A stretch of DNA of 64,000 bases, taken from JAWPMT01 sp965227935 (GTDB lineage Bacteria > Bacteroidota > Bacteroidia > Cytophagales > Cyclobacteriaceae). The notes under the pieces are model-generated. The model was not told where the DNA came from. It was given only the letters and a program-made list of their open reading frames with translations, and made no database searches. Where the stretch lies: assembly GCA_965227935.1 (NCBI GenBank), contig CBDDGS010000019.1, positions 558,001 to 622,000 of the forward strand, given 5' to 3'. A program made the translations under genes and the position numbers. This document shows, piece after piece, positions 53,671-61,997 of the stretch. The stretch's first letter is position 1. Every line of letters begins with the position of its first letter.

Positions 53671-55026
53671 ATGCCCAACCGCCGGTTTTCCATATACATC
53701 CCATTCATATTCGTCGGAGCAGACGTCTTGGGGTTGTTGCTGGCGGCGTTCGTCACACAGCTATATGTGGGGATTCCAGTGGCAGTACCCAATCTTCTGC
53801 TCTATTATTTCTTTTCTACAACTTGCTGGTTTGCCCTTTTCTTTGTGCATAAGCTTCAAGAAGGGACACGGGAATCAAATCTCCCAGGCCATCTTCGGAA
53901 ATTCATCGTACCTCAGATCGTGTTTGTCGGCATCAGCTTCGCTTACGCACTGGGATTGGCGACTGGTATACCTCTCCAGGTAGCCGCTACTTTCACACTT
54001 TCCTTCTTGCTTTTCGGCCTTTCTTGGAGAGTTGCCTGGTACTATTCCATTCGCTGGTACCGGGCCAGAGGATACAACTATCGAAAGGTGGTCATTGTGG
54101 GGCGGAGCAGCACAACAGATCAGCTTGCCCATCATCTGAAGACCAGGAAGACCTGGGGCTACAGATTTTTAGGATTCTACCATGATGTGGCGACGAACGA
54201 CTTTGCTACCTTCGAGCGCTATCTCCTTGATCAGGGTGTTTCGCTAATTTTCTGCTATGCACCTGCCATGGGTGAGGGTATCATACCTCGGATCATCAAT
54301 TTCGCTGAAAACAACCTGATCAAAGTCAAGCTGGTAAGTGAAATGAACTTACAGGGTCGGACTAATATATCAGTCGACCACTATGGGCCAATATCCACAT
54401 TGAACGTCACATCACTACCGTTGGATAAGCTGGTCAATAGGTTTATGAAACGCAGTTTCGACTTGCTTTTTTCTTCCGTCGTAATAGTGGGCCTTTTGTC
54501 GTGGCTCCTGCCGATCCTGGCGATCCTGATCAAAGTAACCTCGCGTGGACCCATCTTTTTTGTCCAGGACCGGCATGGTCGTGAGAACAAGCCCTTTAAG
54601 ATTATCAAGCTACGATCGATGCGTGTACATGACGACACTCACGTCAAGCAAGCCACCAAAGAGGACAATCGCATTACGCCCATTGGTAAATTCCTAAGGG
54701 CAACGAGCCTCGATGAATTGCCACAGTTCTTCAACGTGTGGATGGGCGATATGTCCGTTGTGGGGCCCCGGCCGCATGCGATCAAGCACAACGAAGAGTT
54801 CCGGCCCAAGATCGATCGTTTTATGCAGAGACATGCCGTTAAGCCAGGAATTACAGGGCTTGCCCAGGCAAAGGGTTTCCGAGGGGAAACGAGGACCTTC
54901 GAGGAATTGAACGGCCGAATCAAACTGGATAAATTCTACGTCCGCAACTGGTCCATTGTGATGGACATCAAGATCATCATTCTGACGGTAGTCTCCCTGA
55001 TAAAAGGGAGTGAGAAGGCATATTAG
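53671..55026 (+). CDS. Priming undecaprenyl-phosphate sugar phosphotransferase (WcaJ-like)
   Basis: A 451-residue inner-membrane enzyme when started at 53671 (MPNRRFSIYIPF); an upstream TTG at 53638 is less likely. Four N-terminal helices (about 8-120), a Rossmann-like CoA-binding-type region (about 130-240, KVVIVGRSSTTDQL), a fifth helix (about 270-295) and the catalytic polyprenyl glycosylphosphotransferase domain (about 300-450) follow: FVQDRHGRENKPFKIIKLRSM and TSLDELPQFFNVWMGDMSVVGPRPHA. It transfers the first sugar-1-phosphate to undecaprenyl phosphate, starting each repeat unit. Confidence 0.92.
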   Translation: MPNRRFSIYIPFIFVGADVLGLLLAAFVTQLYVGIPVAVPNLLLYYFFSTTCWFALFFVHKLQEGTRESNLPGHLRKFIVPQIVFVGISFAYALGLATGIPLQVAATFTLSFLLFGLSWRVAWYYSIRWYRARGYNYRKVVIVGRSSTTDQLAHHLKTRKTWGYRFLGFYHDVATNDFATFERYLLDQGVSLIFCYAPAMGEGIIPRIINFAENNLIKVKLVSEMNLQGRTNISVDHYGPISTLNVTSLPLDKLVNRFMKRSFDLLFSSVVIVGLLSWLLPILAILIKVTSRGPIFFVQDRHGRENKPFKIIKLRSMRVHDDTHVKQATKEDNRITPIGKFLRATSLDELPQFFNVWMGDMSVVGPRPHAIKHNEEFRPKIDRFMQRHAVKPGITGLAQAKGFRGETRTFEELNGRIKLDKFYVRNWSIVMDIKIIILTVVSLIKGSEKAY

Positions 55027-55088
55027 TCGGGGTTGAACCGCACAATCTTTTCTTTTTCGTATTTTGTCGCTGAACGGAATCCACTTAC

Positions 55089-56237
55089 ATGACTGAATAC
55101 GGACCTCTTTTCAACTTCATCCACTCCAAGTACTCCTCCAAAGAGCGGGTATACTTGCACGAACCGTTATTTGCGGGAAGAGAGCTTGCATACCTCAAGG
55201 AAACGCTGGATTCGAAGGTAGTCTCCACAGTCGGATCACTTGTCTCGAAATTCGAAGAGGATTTGGCGAAAGCGGTGGAAGCTCAACATACCATTGCACT
55301 GTCATCAGGAACCTCTGCCCTGCATCTGTCTTTAAAACTAGCTGGACTCAAGCCCGGGGAGGAAGTCATCACCCAGGGCCTCACATACGTGGCCACAGTC
55401 AATCCAATCACTTACGAGGGAGGTGTTCCGGTTTTTCTTGATGTTGACTGTGACACGATGGGTCTTTCTCCAATTGCCTTAAGAATGTTCGTCGAGGAGT
55501 TTTGCGAAAATTGGGGTGATGGGCTCAAGAACAAACGGACGGGGCGGCGTATAGCTGCCTGTATGCCTATGCACACCTACGGCTATCCATGTCGAATCGA
55601 GGAAATAGCCTCCATATGTGAGGAGTATGGTATTCCGCTGATTGAAGATGCTGCAGAGGCGATCGGATCGTCTTATAATGGGAGGCATCTGGGGACATTC
55701 GGACTGATGGGAGCTTATAGCTTCAACGGCAACAAGACGATCGCCAGTGGTGGGGGTGGGGCCATTGTTACTGATCGCGAGGCACTGGCCACCATGGCCA
55801 GACACCTATCGACGCAGGCCAAGCTGTCAAATTCATGGGAATCGGACCATGACCATATTGGCTACAACTATCGCATGCCCAATCTGAACGCGGCCCTTGC
55901 GCTGGCACAATTGGAGAAATTGGAGGACATCCTCAAAGCCAAGAGAAACCTCGCCAATGAATATCAGGAGTTGTTCAAGAAGCAAGGTCTGGACTTCGTC
56001 CAAGAAATCGAAGGGGCCAACGCCAATCGTTGGCTGAATGCCATCATCCTATCTGATAAGGACGCACGAGATGCTTTCCTCCAATCTGCCCATGACCAAA
56101 ACATTGAATGTCGCCCTCTCTGGAAGCTCATGTCTGATCTGCCCATGTACAAGGACTGTGAGACGGATGGGTTGGAAAACAGCCGCTACCTACAGGAGCG
56201 TGTAGTTGCGCTGCCTAGTTCGGTGCCGAGCACTTAA
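55089..56237 (+). CDS. LegC/DegT-type sugar aminotransferase
   Basis: A 382-residue PLP enzyme of the DegT/DnrJ/EryC1/StrS family and LegC-like subgroup: IALSSGTSALHLSLKLAGLKPGEEVITQGLTYVATVNPITYEGGVPVFLDVD, then EDAAEAIGSSYNGRHLGTFG and the PLP lysine in FNGNKTIASGGGGAIVT. It aminates a 4-keto-6-deoxy nucleotide sugar, giving a 4-amino sugar. No partner genes for legionaminic acid (LegI, LegG-type) were seen, so the product is more likely a plain amino-deoxy sugar. It ends the plus-strand run of the polysaccharide locus. Confidence 0.87.
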   Translation: MTEYGPLFNFIHSKYSSKERVYLHEPLFAGRELAYLKETLDSKVVSTVGSLVSKFEEDLAKAVEAQHTIALSSGTSALHLSLKLAGLKPGEEVITQGLTYVATVNPITYEGGVPVFLDVDCDTMGLSPIALRMFVEEFCENWGDGLKNKRTGRRIAACMPMHTYGYPCRIEEIASICEEYGIPLIEDAAEAIGSSYNGRHLGTFGLMGAYSFNGNKTIASGGGGAIVTDREALATMARHLSTQAKLSNSWESDHDHIGYNYRMPNLNAALALAQLEKLEDILKAKRNLANEYQELFKKQGLDFVQEIEGANANRWLNAIILSDKDARDAFLQSAHDQNIECRPLWKLMSDLPMYKDCETDGLENSRYLQERVVALPSSVPST

Positions 56238-56312
56238 ATTGGTGAGTCGGGGATGGTAGCAAGTTTGCGGCTGAATACCGCTCACCTCGGTTGGATTTTG
56301 TAATTCGACGCG

Positions 56313-56335
56313 AATGTTTTCAAATTGAAAACATT
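56313..56335. promoter_or_regulatory. Perfect 23-bp palindrome, candidate HigA operator
   Basis: AATGTTTTCAA followed by one A and then TTGAAAACATT form perfect 11-bp arms with a one-base centre. It lies 26 bp before higB, where the -33 region would fall, so binding of the HigA helix-turn-helix would block transcription of the pair. Autoregulation of this type is known for HigBA systems; use of this exact site is inferred. Confidence 0.65.
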
Positions 56336-56360
56336 TCTCTTTATCTTCACGTATTCATAG

Positions 56361-56657
56361 ATGAAAAATGTTGTATCCAAAAAGCGTCTTCGAGAGTTTT
56401 GGGAAAAACACCCGGATAGCGAGCAGACGTTGAAGACTTGGTACAGCGTAGTTATGAAAGCAGAGTGGAAAAGCAGTAATGAGCTCAAGTCACAATATGC
56501 CAGCGCCAGCATAATTGGGGACAATCGAGTGGTTTTCAACGTCTGCGGAAATAAGTATCGCTTGATAGTGAAGTTCAATTATGAAATGCAGTGGTGCTGG
56601 GTCCGATTTATTGGTACTCATGTCCAATATGATGCAATAGACGCAACAACCATTTGA
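56361..56657 (+). CDS. higB: HigB-type toxin (RelE superfamily mRNA interferase)
   Basis: A 98-residue basic toxin with the HigB features: LREFWEKHPDSEQTLKTWYSVV, a SASIIGDNRVVFNVCGNKYRLIVKFNY core, then VRFIGTHVQYDAIDATTI, the typical end of host-inhibition toxins of this clade. These toxins cut mRNA on the ribosome. The toxin gene precedes the antitoxin gene, as is usual for HigBA. Its C-terminal basic-aromatic residues are intact, so it may be active. Confidence 0.9.
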   Translation: MKNVVSKKRLREFWEKHPDSEQTLKTWYSVVMKAEWKSSNELKSQYASASIIGDNRVVFNVCGNKYRLIVKFNYEMQWCWVRFIGTHVQYDAIDATTI

Positions 56658-56660
56658 ACG

Positions 56661-57029
56661 ATGCATAAGAAGTTAAAGCCAATAAGAACGGAAGATGATT
56701 ATCAGGAGGCACTTCGACAGCTTGAATCTGTTTTTGATGCGCCTGCGGGCTCTCCAGAGAACGATCAGGCCGAGATATTGGTGACACTCATAGAAAAGTA
56801 CGAATCGATGAATTATCCAATTGAAGCCCCGGATCCTATTGAGGCCATCAAGATCCGTATGCAAGAAATGGATCTCACCCAAAAGGATCTAATGACTTTG
56901 ATTGGCCTCAAGAGTCGTGGGACGATTTCCAATCTGCTGAATAGGAGGCGCCCATTGACCCTACCGCTGATTAGAGCCATAGGCCCCAAGCTTGGACTGC
57001 CGTACGATGTTTTGGTTCAAGAGTATTGA
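56661..57029 (+). CDS. higA: HigA-type antitoxin with helix-turn-helix
   Basis: A 122-residue antitoxin that follows higB by 3 bp. An N-terminal helical part (EDDYQEALRQLESVFDAPAGSPENDQAEILVTLIEKYES) precedes a C-terminal Xre-type helix-turn-helix (IRMQEMDLTQKDLMTLIGLKSRGTISNLLNRRRPLTLPLIRAI). It would neutralise HigB and repress the pair through the palindrome at 56313-56335. The pair probably acts as an addiction module next to the variable polysaccharide locus. Confidence 0.9.
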   Translation: MHKKLKPIRTEDDYQEALRQLESVFDAPAGSPENDQAEILVTLIEKYESMNYPIEAPDPIEAIKIRMQEMDLTQKDLMTLIGLKSRGTISNLLNRRRPLTLPLIRAIGPKLGLPYDVLVQEY

Positions 57030-57047
57030 CCTGTGATAAGCCCTACC

Positions 57048-57066
57048 TAGTTCTGTGCCAGAACTA
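57048..57066. terminator. Hairpin between convergent higA and symporter genes
   Basis: TAGTTCTG and CAGAACTA form a perfect 8-bp stem with a TGC loop between the stop codons of two convergent genes. No T-run follows on either strand, so it may not act as an intrinsic terminator by itself, but its location fits a shared transcription end. Confidence 0.35.
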
Positions 57067-57068
57067 CC

Positions 57069-58556
57069 CTAATCAAAAAACTCATTCACCACCTCATCCT
57101 CTGTCCTTGGCGTCAGCAGGCTCACCACGATCAGCGTCGTCAATGATACCAATATCGCCGGGATGGCGATGAAGTCCGTGTCAAATGGAAACTTCATTAT
57201 CCCGAGATCCAGGCCAGAGCCTGCGTATACCTTGTTCAAAGTACCAATGATCAAAACGGTGAGCATACCTCCAGCAATTGACGCCACACCCCCCTGACGC
57301 GTCACACGTTTCCAGAAGAAAGCCGCCAATAGGGGAGGTGCCAGGGACGCCCCAATCATCGTATAGGACAGGAAGGCCATCTCCAGAATAGTCGTAAACT
57401 GTGTCACCATCAGATAGGCCAGCACGCCTAATACCACTACCGCGATGCGCTGAATGAATACTTTTCTTTGAGGTTCCAGGTTTTTCATGAAATACTTCTC
57501 CACGAGGTCCCGCGTGGTATTCGTAGAGGTCACCATGAGGAATGTATTTCCAGTTGACAAGATGATGGCCACTCCGCCAGCGAACAAGATGGAGCCGACC
57601 GCAGCAGGCAGTTGCTCGAAGCCAATGCGTAAAATGATTTCTTCTGACATGGCATTGTTGATGGAGCCGTCGGCCAAGAAGAAGCGAGGATCGTCGGCGT
57701 AGATGGCGAAGCCGATCACCGCCAATGCACACATCAAAAATTCCACGATCACAACTCCCACGAACATCCCAAAAACGGCCTGCTTGGCGCTCTTGGCATC
57801 CTTGGCCGAGGAGAACTTCTGGTAGACACTACTCTCACTAAGTAATAGAAGTAGTGTGGGAAGTAAGATCCCTAAATACCACAACGGCTCATGCCCACCG
57901 ACCACATTCAGGTGATCAGGGCTCACCGCGTTGATCGTATTGGTGACTTCACCCCATCCTCCGTGTGCATTCAGGGCATATGGTATGGCAATGAAGATGG
58001 CGAGGATCATGATGATGCCGTTGAAGATGTCGATCGAGACAATGGAGACCATCCCCGCTGTGGCAGTAAAGCCAATGACAACTACACAGGTGATGATCGT
58101 GCCCATATCAGGGCTGATGGCACCTTCGGTCAGGATCGCGATAAGACGCCCACCACCCTTGAACTGGTAGCCAGCAATGATGAGATAGGCGATGATGATC
58201 GTGATCGTACCTAACAGCCTCGCAACAGGAGAGTACCGCTTCTCGAGGAGGTCAGTAAGCGTATACTGAGAGATCTTGCGCACACGGGCGGCGATGAAAT
58301 AGACAATCAGTATACCCAGCCAGGCGCCGGCGGAGAACCATAACTCTGAGAAGCCCGTCCTAAAAGTCAAGCCCGCAGTACCGAACAAACTCCCAGATCC
58401 AATCCAGGTAGTCACCAACGTGCCAACCAGCAAGTACACTGGCACACTCCGACCTGCCACGACGAAGTCGTCTTCACTTTTGACCGCTCGACTTTTGTAG
58501 ATAATGATGCCCGTAAGAATGAGGATGTACAGGCCTGTGACAACTAGGTATATCAT
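57069..58556 (-). CDS. Sodium:solute symporter (SSS family)
   Basis: A 495-residue inner-membrane protein with about 13 helices. It opens MIYLVVTGLYILILTGIIIYKSRAVKSEDDFVVAGRSVP and shows TTWIGSGSLFGTAGLTFRTG and ILADLLEKRYSP-like text (YTLTDLLEKRYSPVARLLG), the early helices and loops of SSS carriers. STGNTFLMVTSTNTTRDLVEKYF is the signature in TM8-9. Such carriers import sugars, amino acids, vitamins or nucleosides with Na+. The substrate is unknown. It is a single gene, with the repeat element lying upstream. Confidence 0.88.
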   Translation of the reverse strand: MIYLVVTGLYILILTGIIIYKSRAVKSEDDFVVAGRSVPVYLLVGTLVTTWIGSGSLFGTAGLTFRTGFSELWFSAGAWLGILIVYFIAARVRKISQYTLTDLLEKRYSPVARLLGTITIIIAYLIIAGYQFKGGGRLIAILTEGAISPDMGTIITCVVVIGFTATAGMVSIVSIDIFNGIIMILAIFIAIPYALNAHGGWGEVTNTINAVSPDHLNVVGGHEPLWYLGILLPTLLLLLSESSVYQKFSSAKDAKSAKQAVFGMFVGVVIVEFLMCALAVIGFAIYADDPRFFLADGSINNAMSEEIILRIGFEQLPAAVGSILFAGGVAIILSTGNTFLMVTSTNTTRDLVEKYFMKNLEPQRKVFIQRIAVVVLGVLAYLMVTQFTTILEMAFLSYTMIGASLAPPLLAAFFWKRVTRQGGVASIAGGMLTVLIIGTLNKVYAGSGLDLGIMKFPFDTDFIAIPAILVSLTTLIVVSLLTPRTEDEVVNEFFD

Positions 58557-58599
58557 TGGGTTAGGTTTTGCTCAACCCCGAAGATAGTAAGTGTTGAGA

Positions 58600-58917
58600 G
58601 TTTTTAGGTTTTTAGGTTTTTGAGTTTTTAGGTTTTTCAAGGTTTTGGATGAGTTGAGAAGTTGATGATCTGCGGACTTGGCAAGGCGCCAATCGGAGCT
58701 CAGATAGAGTGTTAGTCGCACGGGCCATCGCGCAAGGCTCACCCACCAAGCCGCCTCGCCCTGAAGTGAGAGAGTGAATGAGAACAAGAATCCTGGTAGG
58801 AGCATTCTCTACTTCAGGGCGAGCGTAAGTCGGCACCCCGTACTTGTCCACCTCGCCCGGCCATACTGGTTTACCGGCCTGGCCTTCCGGCCTTTTGTTA
58901 GTTTTTAGGTTTTTTGA
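58600..58917. repeat. Non-coding palindromic element flanked by GTTTTTAG repeats
   Basis: The 471 bp between the symporter start and the gene at 59028 hold no convincing gene. A run of GTTTTTAG-like units (58600-58640) is matched by a similar copy at about 58899-58917. Between them are a perfect 13-bp inverted repeat (CTCGCCCTGAAGT at 58755-58767 and its complement at 58811-58823, with partial pairing inside) and a GGCC-TTCC-GGCC hairpin (58881-58892) followed by TTTT. Short frames here encode low-complexity Lys/Asn/Leu/Thr repeats and are spurious. It looks like a dispersed intergenic repeat or a remnant; copy number cannot be judged from one window. Confidence 0.5.
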
Positions 58918-59027
58918 GCGGTACCCATTCGCTGAACACGACTATCCCCCTCTCGGGAATATTTTATGGAAGCCATAACCAAAACCTCAAACAATTAGAT
59001 AGATAAATACATCATGAACGAATTACT

Positions 59028-59483
59028 ATGATCAATGACTTGAGGCGCTTTACACTCTTGATACTGTCTGTGACGATCCTGTCTTGTGAGGTTTTAGAGG
59101 ACCCTGAAGCAAACACTGATATGAACCTGCCGGTCACTGGTGCCTCTTTGAGTGGTGATTGGAGAGTCACTTCTTTCCAGGATGATGGACAGGAGGGGAC
59201 AGACGAGTTTGACGGCCTTACTTTCACGTTTGCTGCCAATGGTGACTTGACTATTTCAGATGGTCAGGAGATGACAACCGCCAGCTGGCTGGTGAACGGC
59301 ACAGGTACCCTCATGAACATTATTTTGACTCCTGACAACCTTCGGACTTTCCCTATGCGACCGGAGCTGGAGGACCTGAATGACGATGGCTGGAAGATAG
59401 TTGAGTTCAATGATCGAACACTACGTATCGTAGAAGATGGCAAGGAAAATGGAGACGCTGTAAGCTTCACGAGAGCTTTGTAG
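59028..59483 (+). CDS. Lipocalin-like lipoprotein
   Basis: A 151-residue exported lipoprotein (lipobox TILSC, Cys near residue 20). The mature part has a lipocalin-like strand pattern: LSGDWRVTSFQDDGQEGTD, LTFTFAANGDLTISDGQ and ASWLVNGTGTLMNIIL, similar to small Bacteroidota proteins annotated lipocalin family. The Asp-rich segment LEDLNDDGWKIVEF is a typical turn. It may bind a small ligand, but no role is established. A 330-bp gap follows, holding hairpin sequences and the groL terminator. Confidence 0.7.
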   Translation: MINDLRRFTLLILSVTILSCEVLEDPEANTDMNLPVTGASLSGDWRVTSFQDDGQEGTDEFDGLTFTFAANGDLTISDGQEMTTASWLVNGTGTLMNIILTPDNLRTFPMRPELEDLNDDGWKIVEFNDRTLRIVEDGKENGDAVSFTRAL

Positions 59484-59640
59484 TGTGCCTTAGGATATCC
59501 ATGTCCAGTCACTGAGTCAAGACTTCTCTTACCTTTTTGACTCTCTCCCGAACTTTACTCTCAACGATCTGATTTACACGTTCTTGATCGAAGCGAGGAC
59601 ATTTCCTCTTAGCCCGGATAGAAGCGGTAGCCGGTAGGCT

Positions 59641-59673
59641 ATCCCCCGAAGGGTTTCGAACCCTACGGGGGAT
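59641..59673. repeat. Strong GC-rich hairpin, REP-like
   Basis: A 15-bp arm ATCCCCCGAAGGGTT and its complement with one mismatch, separated by TCG. Surrounding bases from about 59611 to 59717 (GGATAGAAGCGGTAGCCGG to GCTTTAGCGTATAGCCGG) pair imperfectly as well, giving a larger cruciform. It sits in the 330-bp gap (59484-59813) between the lipocalin-like gene and groL, which holds no gene. Nearby low-copy repeats of this kind resemble repetitive extragenic palindromes, but only one copy is in the window. Confidence 0.45.
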
Positions 59674-59753
59674 TGTGGCTGCCCGCGGGTCCGTGCTTTA
59701 GCGTATAGCCGGCGCTGAATCAGAAAAGAACCACTGCCCTGAGCTGCTCCAAA

Positions 59754-59785
59754 TAAAAAAAGCCGCCCCAATGGAGCGACTTTTA
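59754..59785 (-). terminator. Intrinsic terminator of the groES-groL operon
   Basis: Read on the minus strand, the bases downstream of the groL stop form a stem of about nine pairs (AGTCGCTCC with GGGGCGGCT, two G-T pairs) closed by a four-base loop, then a run of seven T. This is the classic rho-independent shape, 30 bp after the groL stop. Confidence 0.75.
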
Positions 59786-59813
59786 TATATTGATTATTGT
59801 ACGTGTTCTGATT

Positions 59814-61451
59814 TTACATCATGCCGCCCATGCCACCTGGCATGCCGCCACCAGCAGGTGCCGCTGGCATTTCAGGCTCAGGCTGATCGGCAACAACTGC
59901 CTCAGTGGTCAACAGTAGACCAGCGATAGAAGCAGCGTTCTCCAATGCCAATCGAGTCACCTTAGTAGGGTCGATGATACCCGCAGCGAACATGTTGACG
60001 TATTCGTTGCTACCAGCGTTGAATCCGTAGTCATCCTTGCCGCCTTTGACAGCGTTGACAACAACAGAAGCCTCACCACCAGCGTTCTCGACGATTGTGC
60101 GAAGAGGAGCTTCGATAGCGGCTCTCACGATAGCTATACCCGTGTTCTGGTCAGCATTCTCGAGATCCAGGCTATCCAACGCATCACTAGCTCTGATGAG
60201 GGCAACACCACCACCAGCAACGATACCTTCTTGTACAGCAGCTCTTGTTGCGTGCAATGCATCGTCAACGAGGTCTTTCTTCTCCTTCATCTCTACTTCA
60301 GTAGCAGCACCGATGTAAAGGATAGCTACACCACCTGAAAGCTTAGCCAATCGCTCTTGCAACTTCTCCTTATCGTAGTCAGAAGTTGTGTTTTCGATCT
60401 GCTGCTTGATCTGATTGATGCGGCCTTCGATGTCCTCACCTTTGCCAGCGCCGTTGACAATCGTAGTGTTGTCTTTGTCGATGTTGATCTTCTCGGCAGT
60501 ACCGAGGTAATCGATGGTTGCGTTCTCCAACTTGTAGCCACGCTCTTCGCTGATGACAGTACCACCAGTAAGGATAGCGATGTCCTCAAGCATAGCCTTG
60601 CGTCGGTCTCCGAAGCCGGGAGCCTTCACAGCAGCGATTTTCAGTGCGCCACGGATCTTGTTCACCACTAGTGTAGCAAGGGCTTCGCCTTCTACGTCCT
60701 CAGCGATGATCAACAGAGGCTTACCAGTCTGAGCAGTAGCTTCCAATACTGGAAGAAGCTCCTTCATGTTGGAGATCTTCTTGTCGTAGATCAAGATGTA
60801 AGGGCTCTCAAGCTCAGCTTCCATCTTATCAGTGTTGGTCACGAAGTAAGGAGAGAGGTATCCTCGATCAAACTGCATACCTTCTACAGTCTTCACCTCG
60901 GTCTCAGTACCTTTTGCTTCCTCAACAGTGATGACACCGTCTTTGCCCACTTTGTCCATGGCAGTGGCAATCATTTTACCTACTTCCTGATCGTTGTTAG
61001 CAGAAACCGTGGCTACCTGAGAGATCTCGTCACCGGTAGAGATTTCTTTGGACTGTGACTGGAGGCTGGCAACAACAGCAGCAACTGCCTTGTCGATTCC
61101 TCTTCGCAGGTCCATTGGGTTAGCACCAGCGGCTACGTTTTTGATTCCGTGAGCGAAGATGGACTGTGCCAATACTGTAGCAGTAGTAGTACCGTCACCA
61201 GCATCGTCAGCAGTCTTAGAAGCAACTTCCTTCAAAAGCTGCGCGCCCATGTTTTCGATCGCTTCCTCCAGCTCAATTTCCTTGGCTACAGACACGCCGT
61301 CTTTTGTAACTGAGGGAGCACCAAACTTCTTGTCAAGGATGACATTTCGGCCTCTGGGTCCGAGTGTTACTTTCACTGCGTCAGCCAATGTATCTACGCC
61401 CTTCTTGAGTTTCTCGCGGGCTACCGTATCGAAAAATATATCTTTCGCCAT
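59814..61451 (-). CDS. groL: 60-kDa chaperonin GroEL
   Basis: A 545-residue GroEL with all expected blocks: LGPRGRNVILDKKFGAPSVTKDGVSVAKEIELE at the ATP site, DDAGDGTTTATVLAQ, GKDGVITVEEAKGTETEV, and the C-terminal Gly-Met tail (GGGMPGGMGGMM). It forms the double ring that folds proteins in the cytoplasm with GroES. It lies 58 bp after groES in the same direction and ends at an intrinsic terminator. Nothing unusual was seen in the protein. Confidence 0.98.
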   Translation of the reverse strand: MAKDIFFDTVAREKLKKGVDTLADAVKVTLGPRGRNVILDKKFGAPSVTKDGVSVAKEIELEEAIENMGAQLLKEVASKTADDAGDGTTTATVLAQSIFAHGIKNVAAGANPMDLRRGIDKAVAAVVASLQSQSKEISTGDEISQVATVSANNDQEVGKMIATAMDKVGKDGVITVEEAKGTETEVKTVEGMQFDRGYLSPYFVTNTDKMEAELESPYILIYDKKISNMKELLPVLEATAQTGKPLLIIAEDVEGEALATLVVNKIRGALKIAAVKAPGFGDRRKAMLEDIAILTGGTVISEERGYKLENATIDYLGTAEKINIDKDNTTIVNGAGKGEDIEGRINQIKQQIENTTSDYDKEKLQERLAKLSGGVAILYIGAATEVEMKEKKDLVDDALHATRAAVQEGIVAGGGVALIRASDALDSLDLENADQNTGIAIVRAAIEAPLRTIVENAGGEASVVVNAVKGGKDDYGFNAGSNEYVNMFAAGIIDPTKVTRLALENAASIAGLLLTTEAVVADQPEPEMPAAPAGGGMPGGMGGMM

Positions 61452-61509
61452 TATTCTTTGATTTTGTATTAGTTAAGTAGTCTTAAGATTTTCAGGTCCT
61501 AAGTTTTAG

Positions 61510-61788
61510 TTAGACGATTCCGTAGATGTCTGATTCTTTCATGATGAGGTACTCTGCTCCATCGATAGTGATCTCAGTGCCTGAGTACTTGCCATAAAGC
61601 ACAGTGTCGCCTTCTTTGACCGTGATAGGCTCATCTGGCTTACCAGTACCGATGGCGACGATAGTGCCGCGCTGAGGTTTTTCCTTTGCTGTATCAGGAA
61701 TGTAAAGTCCTGAAGCAGTCTTCTCTTCTGCTGCCGCAGGTTCCACTAGAACCCTATCGGCAAGTGGTTTGAAATTCACTTTTGACAT
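61510..61788 (-). CDS. groES: 10-kDa co-chaperonin GroES
   Basis: A 92-residue GroES: FKPLADRVLVEPAAAEEKTASGLYIPDTAKEKPQRGTIVAIG, then a VLYGKYSGTEITIDGAEYLIMKESDIYGIV end. It caps the GroEL ring. It is the first gene of the groES-groL operon, with the candidate operator at 61878-61898 about 90 bp upstream of its ATG. Confidence 0.97.
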   Translation of the reverse strand: MSKVNFKPLADRVLVEPAAAEEKTASGLYIPDTAKEKPQRGTIVAIGTGKPDEPITVKEGDTVLYGKYSGTEITIDGAEYLIMKESDIYGIV

Positions 61789-61877
61789 GTCTGTTTACTT
61801 ATTTTTTGCTTGTAAATCATTCAATATGACTCTCCAGCTATGAGCACAAGCTGTGCCAATCACGAATTCTGTCATGT

Positions 61878-61898
61878 TTGTCAGTCTTGACCTGACAA
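61878..61898. promoter_or_regulatory. Inverted repeat upstream of groES, candidate operator or promoter element
   Basis: TTGTCAG, seven bases, then CTGACAA form perfect 7-bp arms, and a further TGTCA copy lies at 61870-61874 in the same spacing class. This is not the usual CIRCE sequence. It may bind a heat-shock regulator or form part of an alternative promoter, judged only from position and symmetry. Confidence 0.35.
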
Positions 61899-61997
61899 TA
61901 TTTCAGGCTCAACCTTGAAAATGTCAGTTCACACGTTGAGAAGGGGAATCTTGAAGGGAATTGGCTATATTAAAACTAGCCAAAATTGAAGTTTGCT

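Noticed and set aside
58600..58640. Tandem repeats as a CRISPR array
   Set aside because: The units are only about 8 bp and directly adjoin; there are no spacers of 30 bp and no cas gene in the window.
58572..58851. Minus-strand frames of 77 and 79 codons
   Set aside because: They translate the GTTTTTAG repeats into low-complexity Lys-Asn-Leu-Lys-Thr text; there is no family match and the sequence is better explained as a non-coding repeat.
59641..59673. GGTTTCGAACCC as a tRNA T-arm
   Set aside because: The surrounding bases form a palindrome, with no anticodon arm, D-arm or acceptor stem at the right distances.
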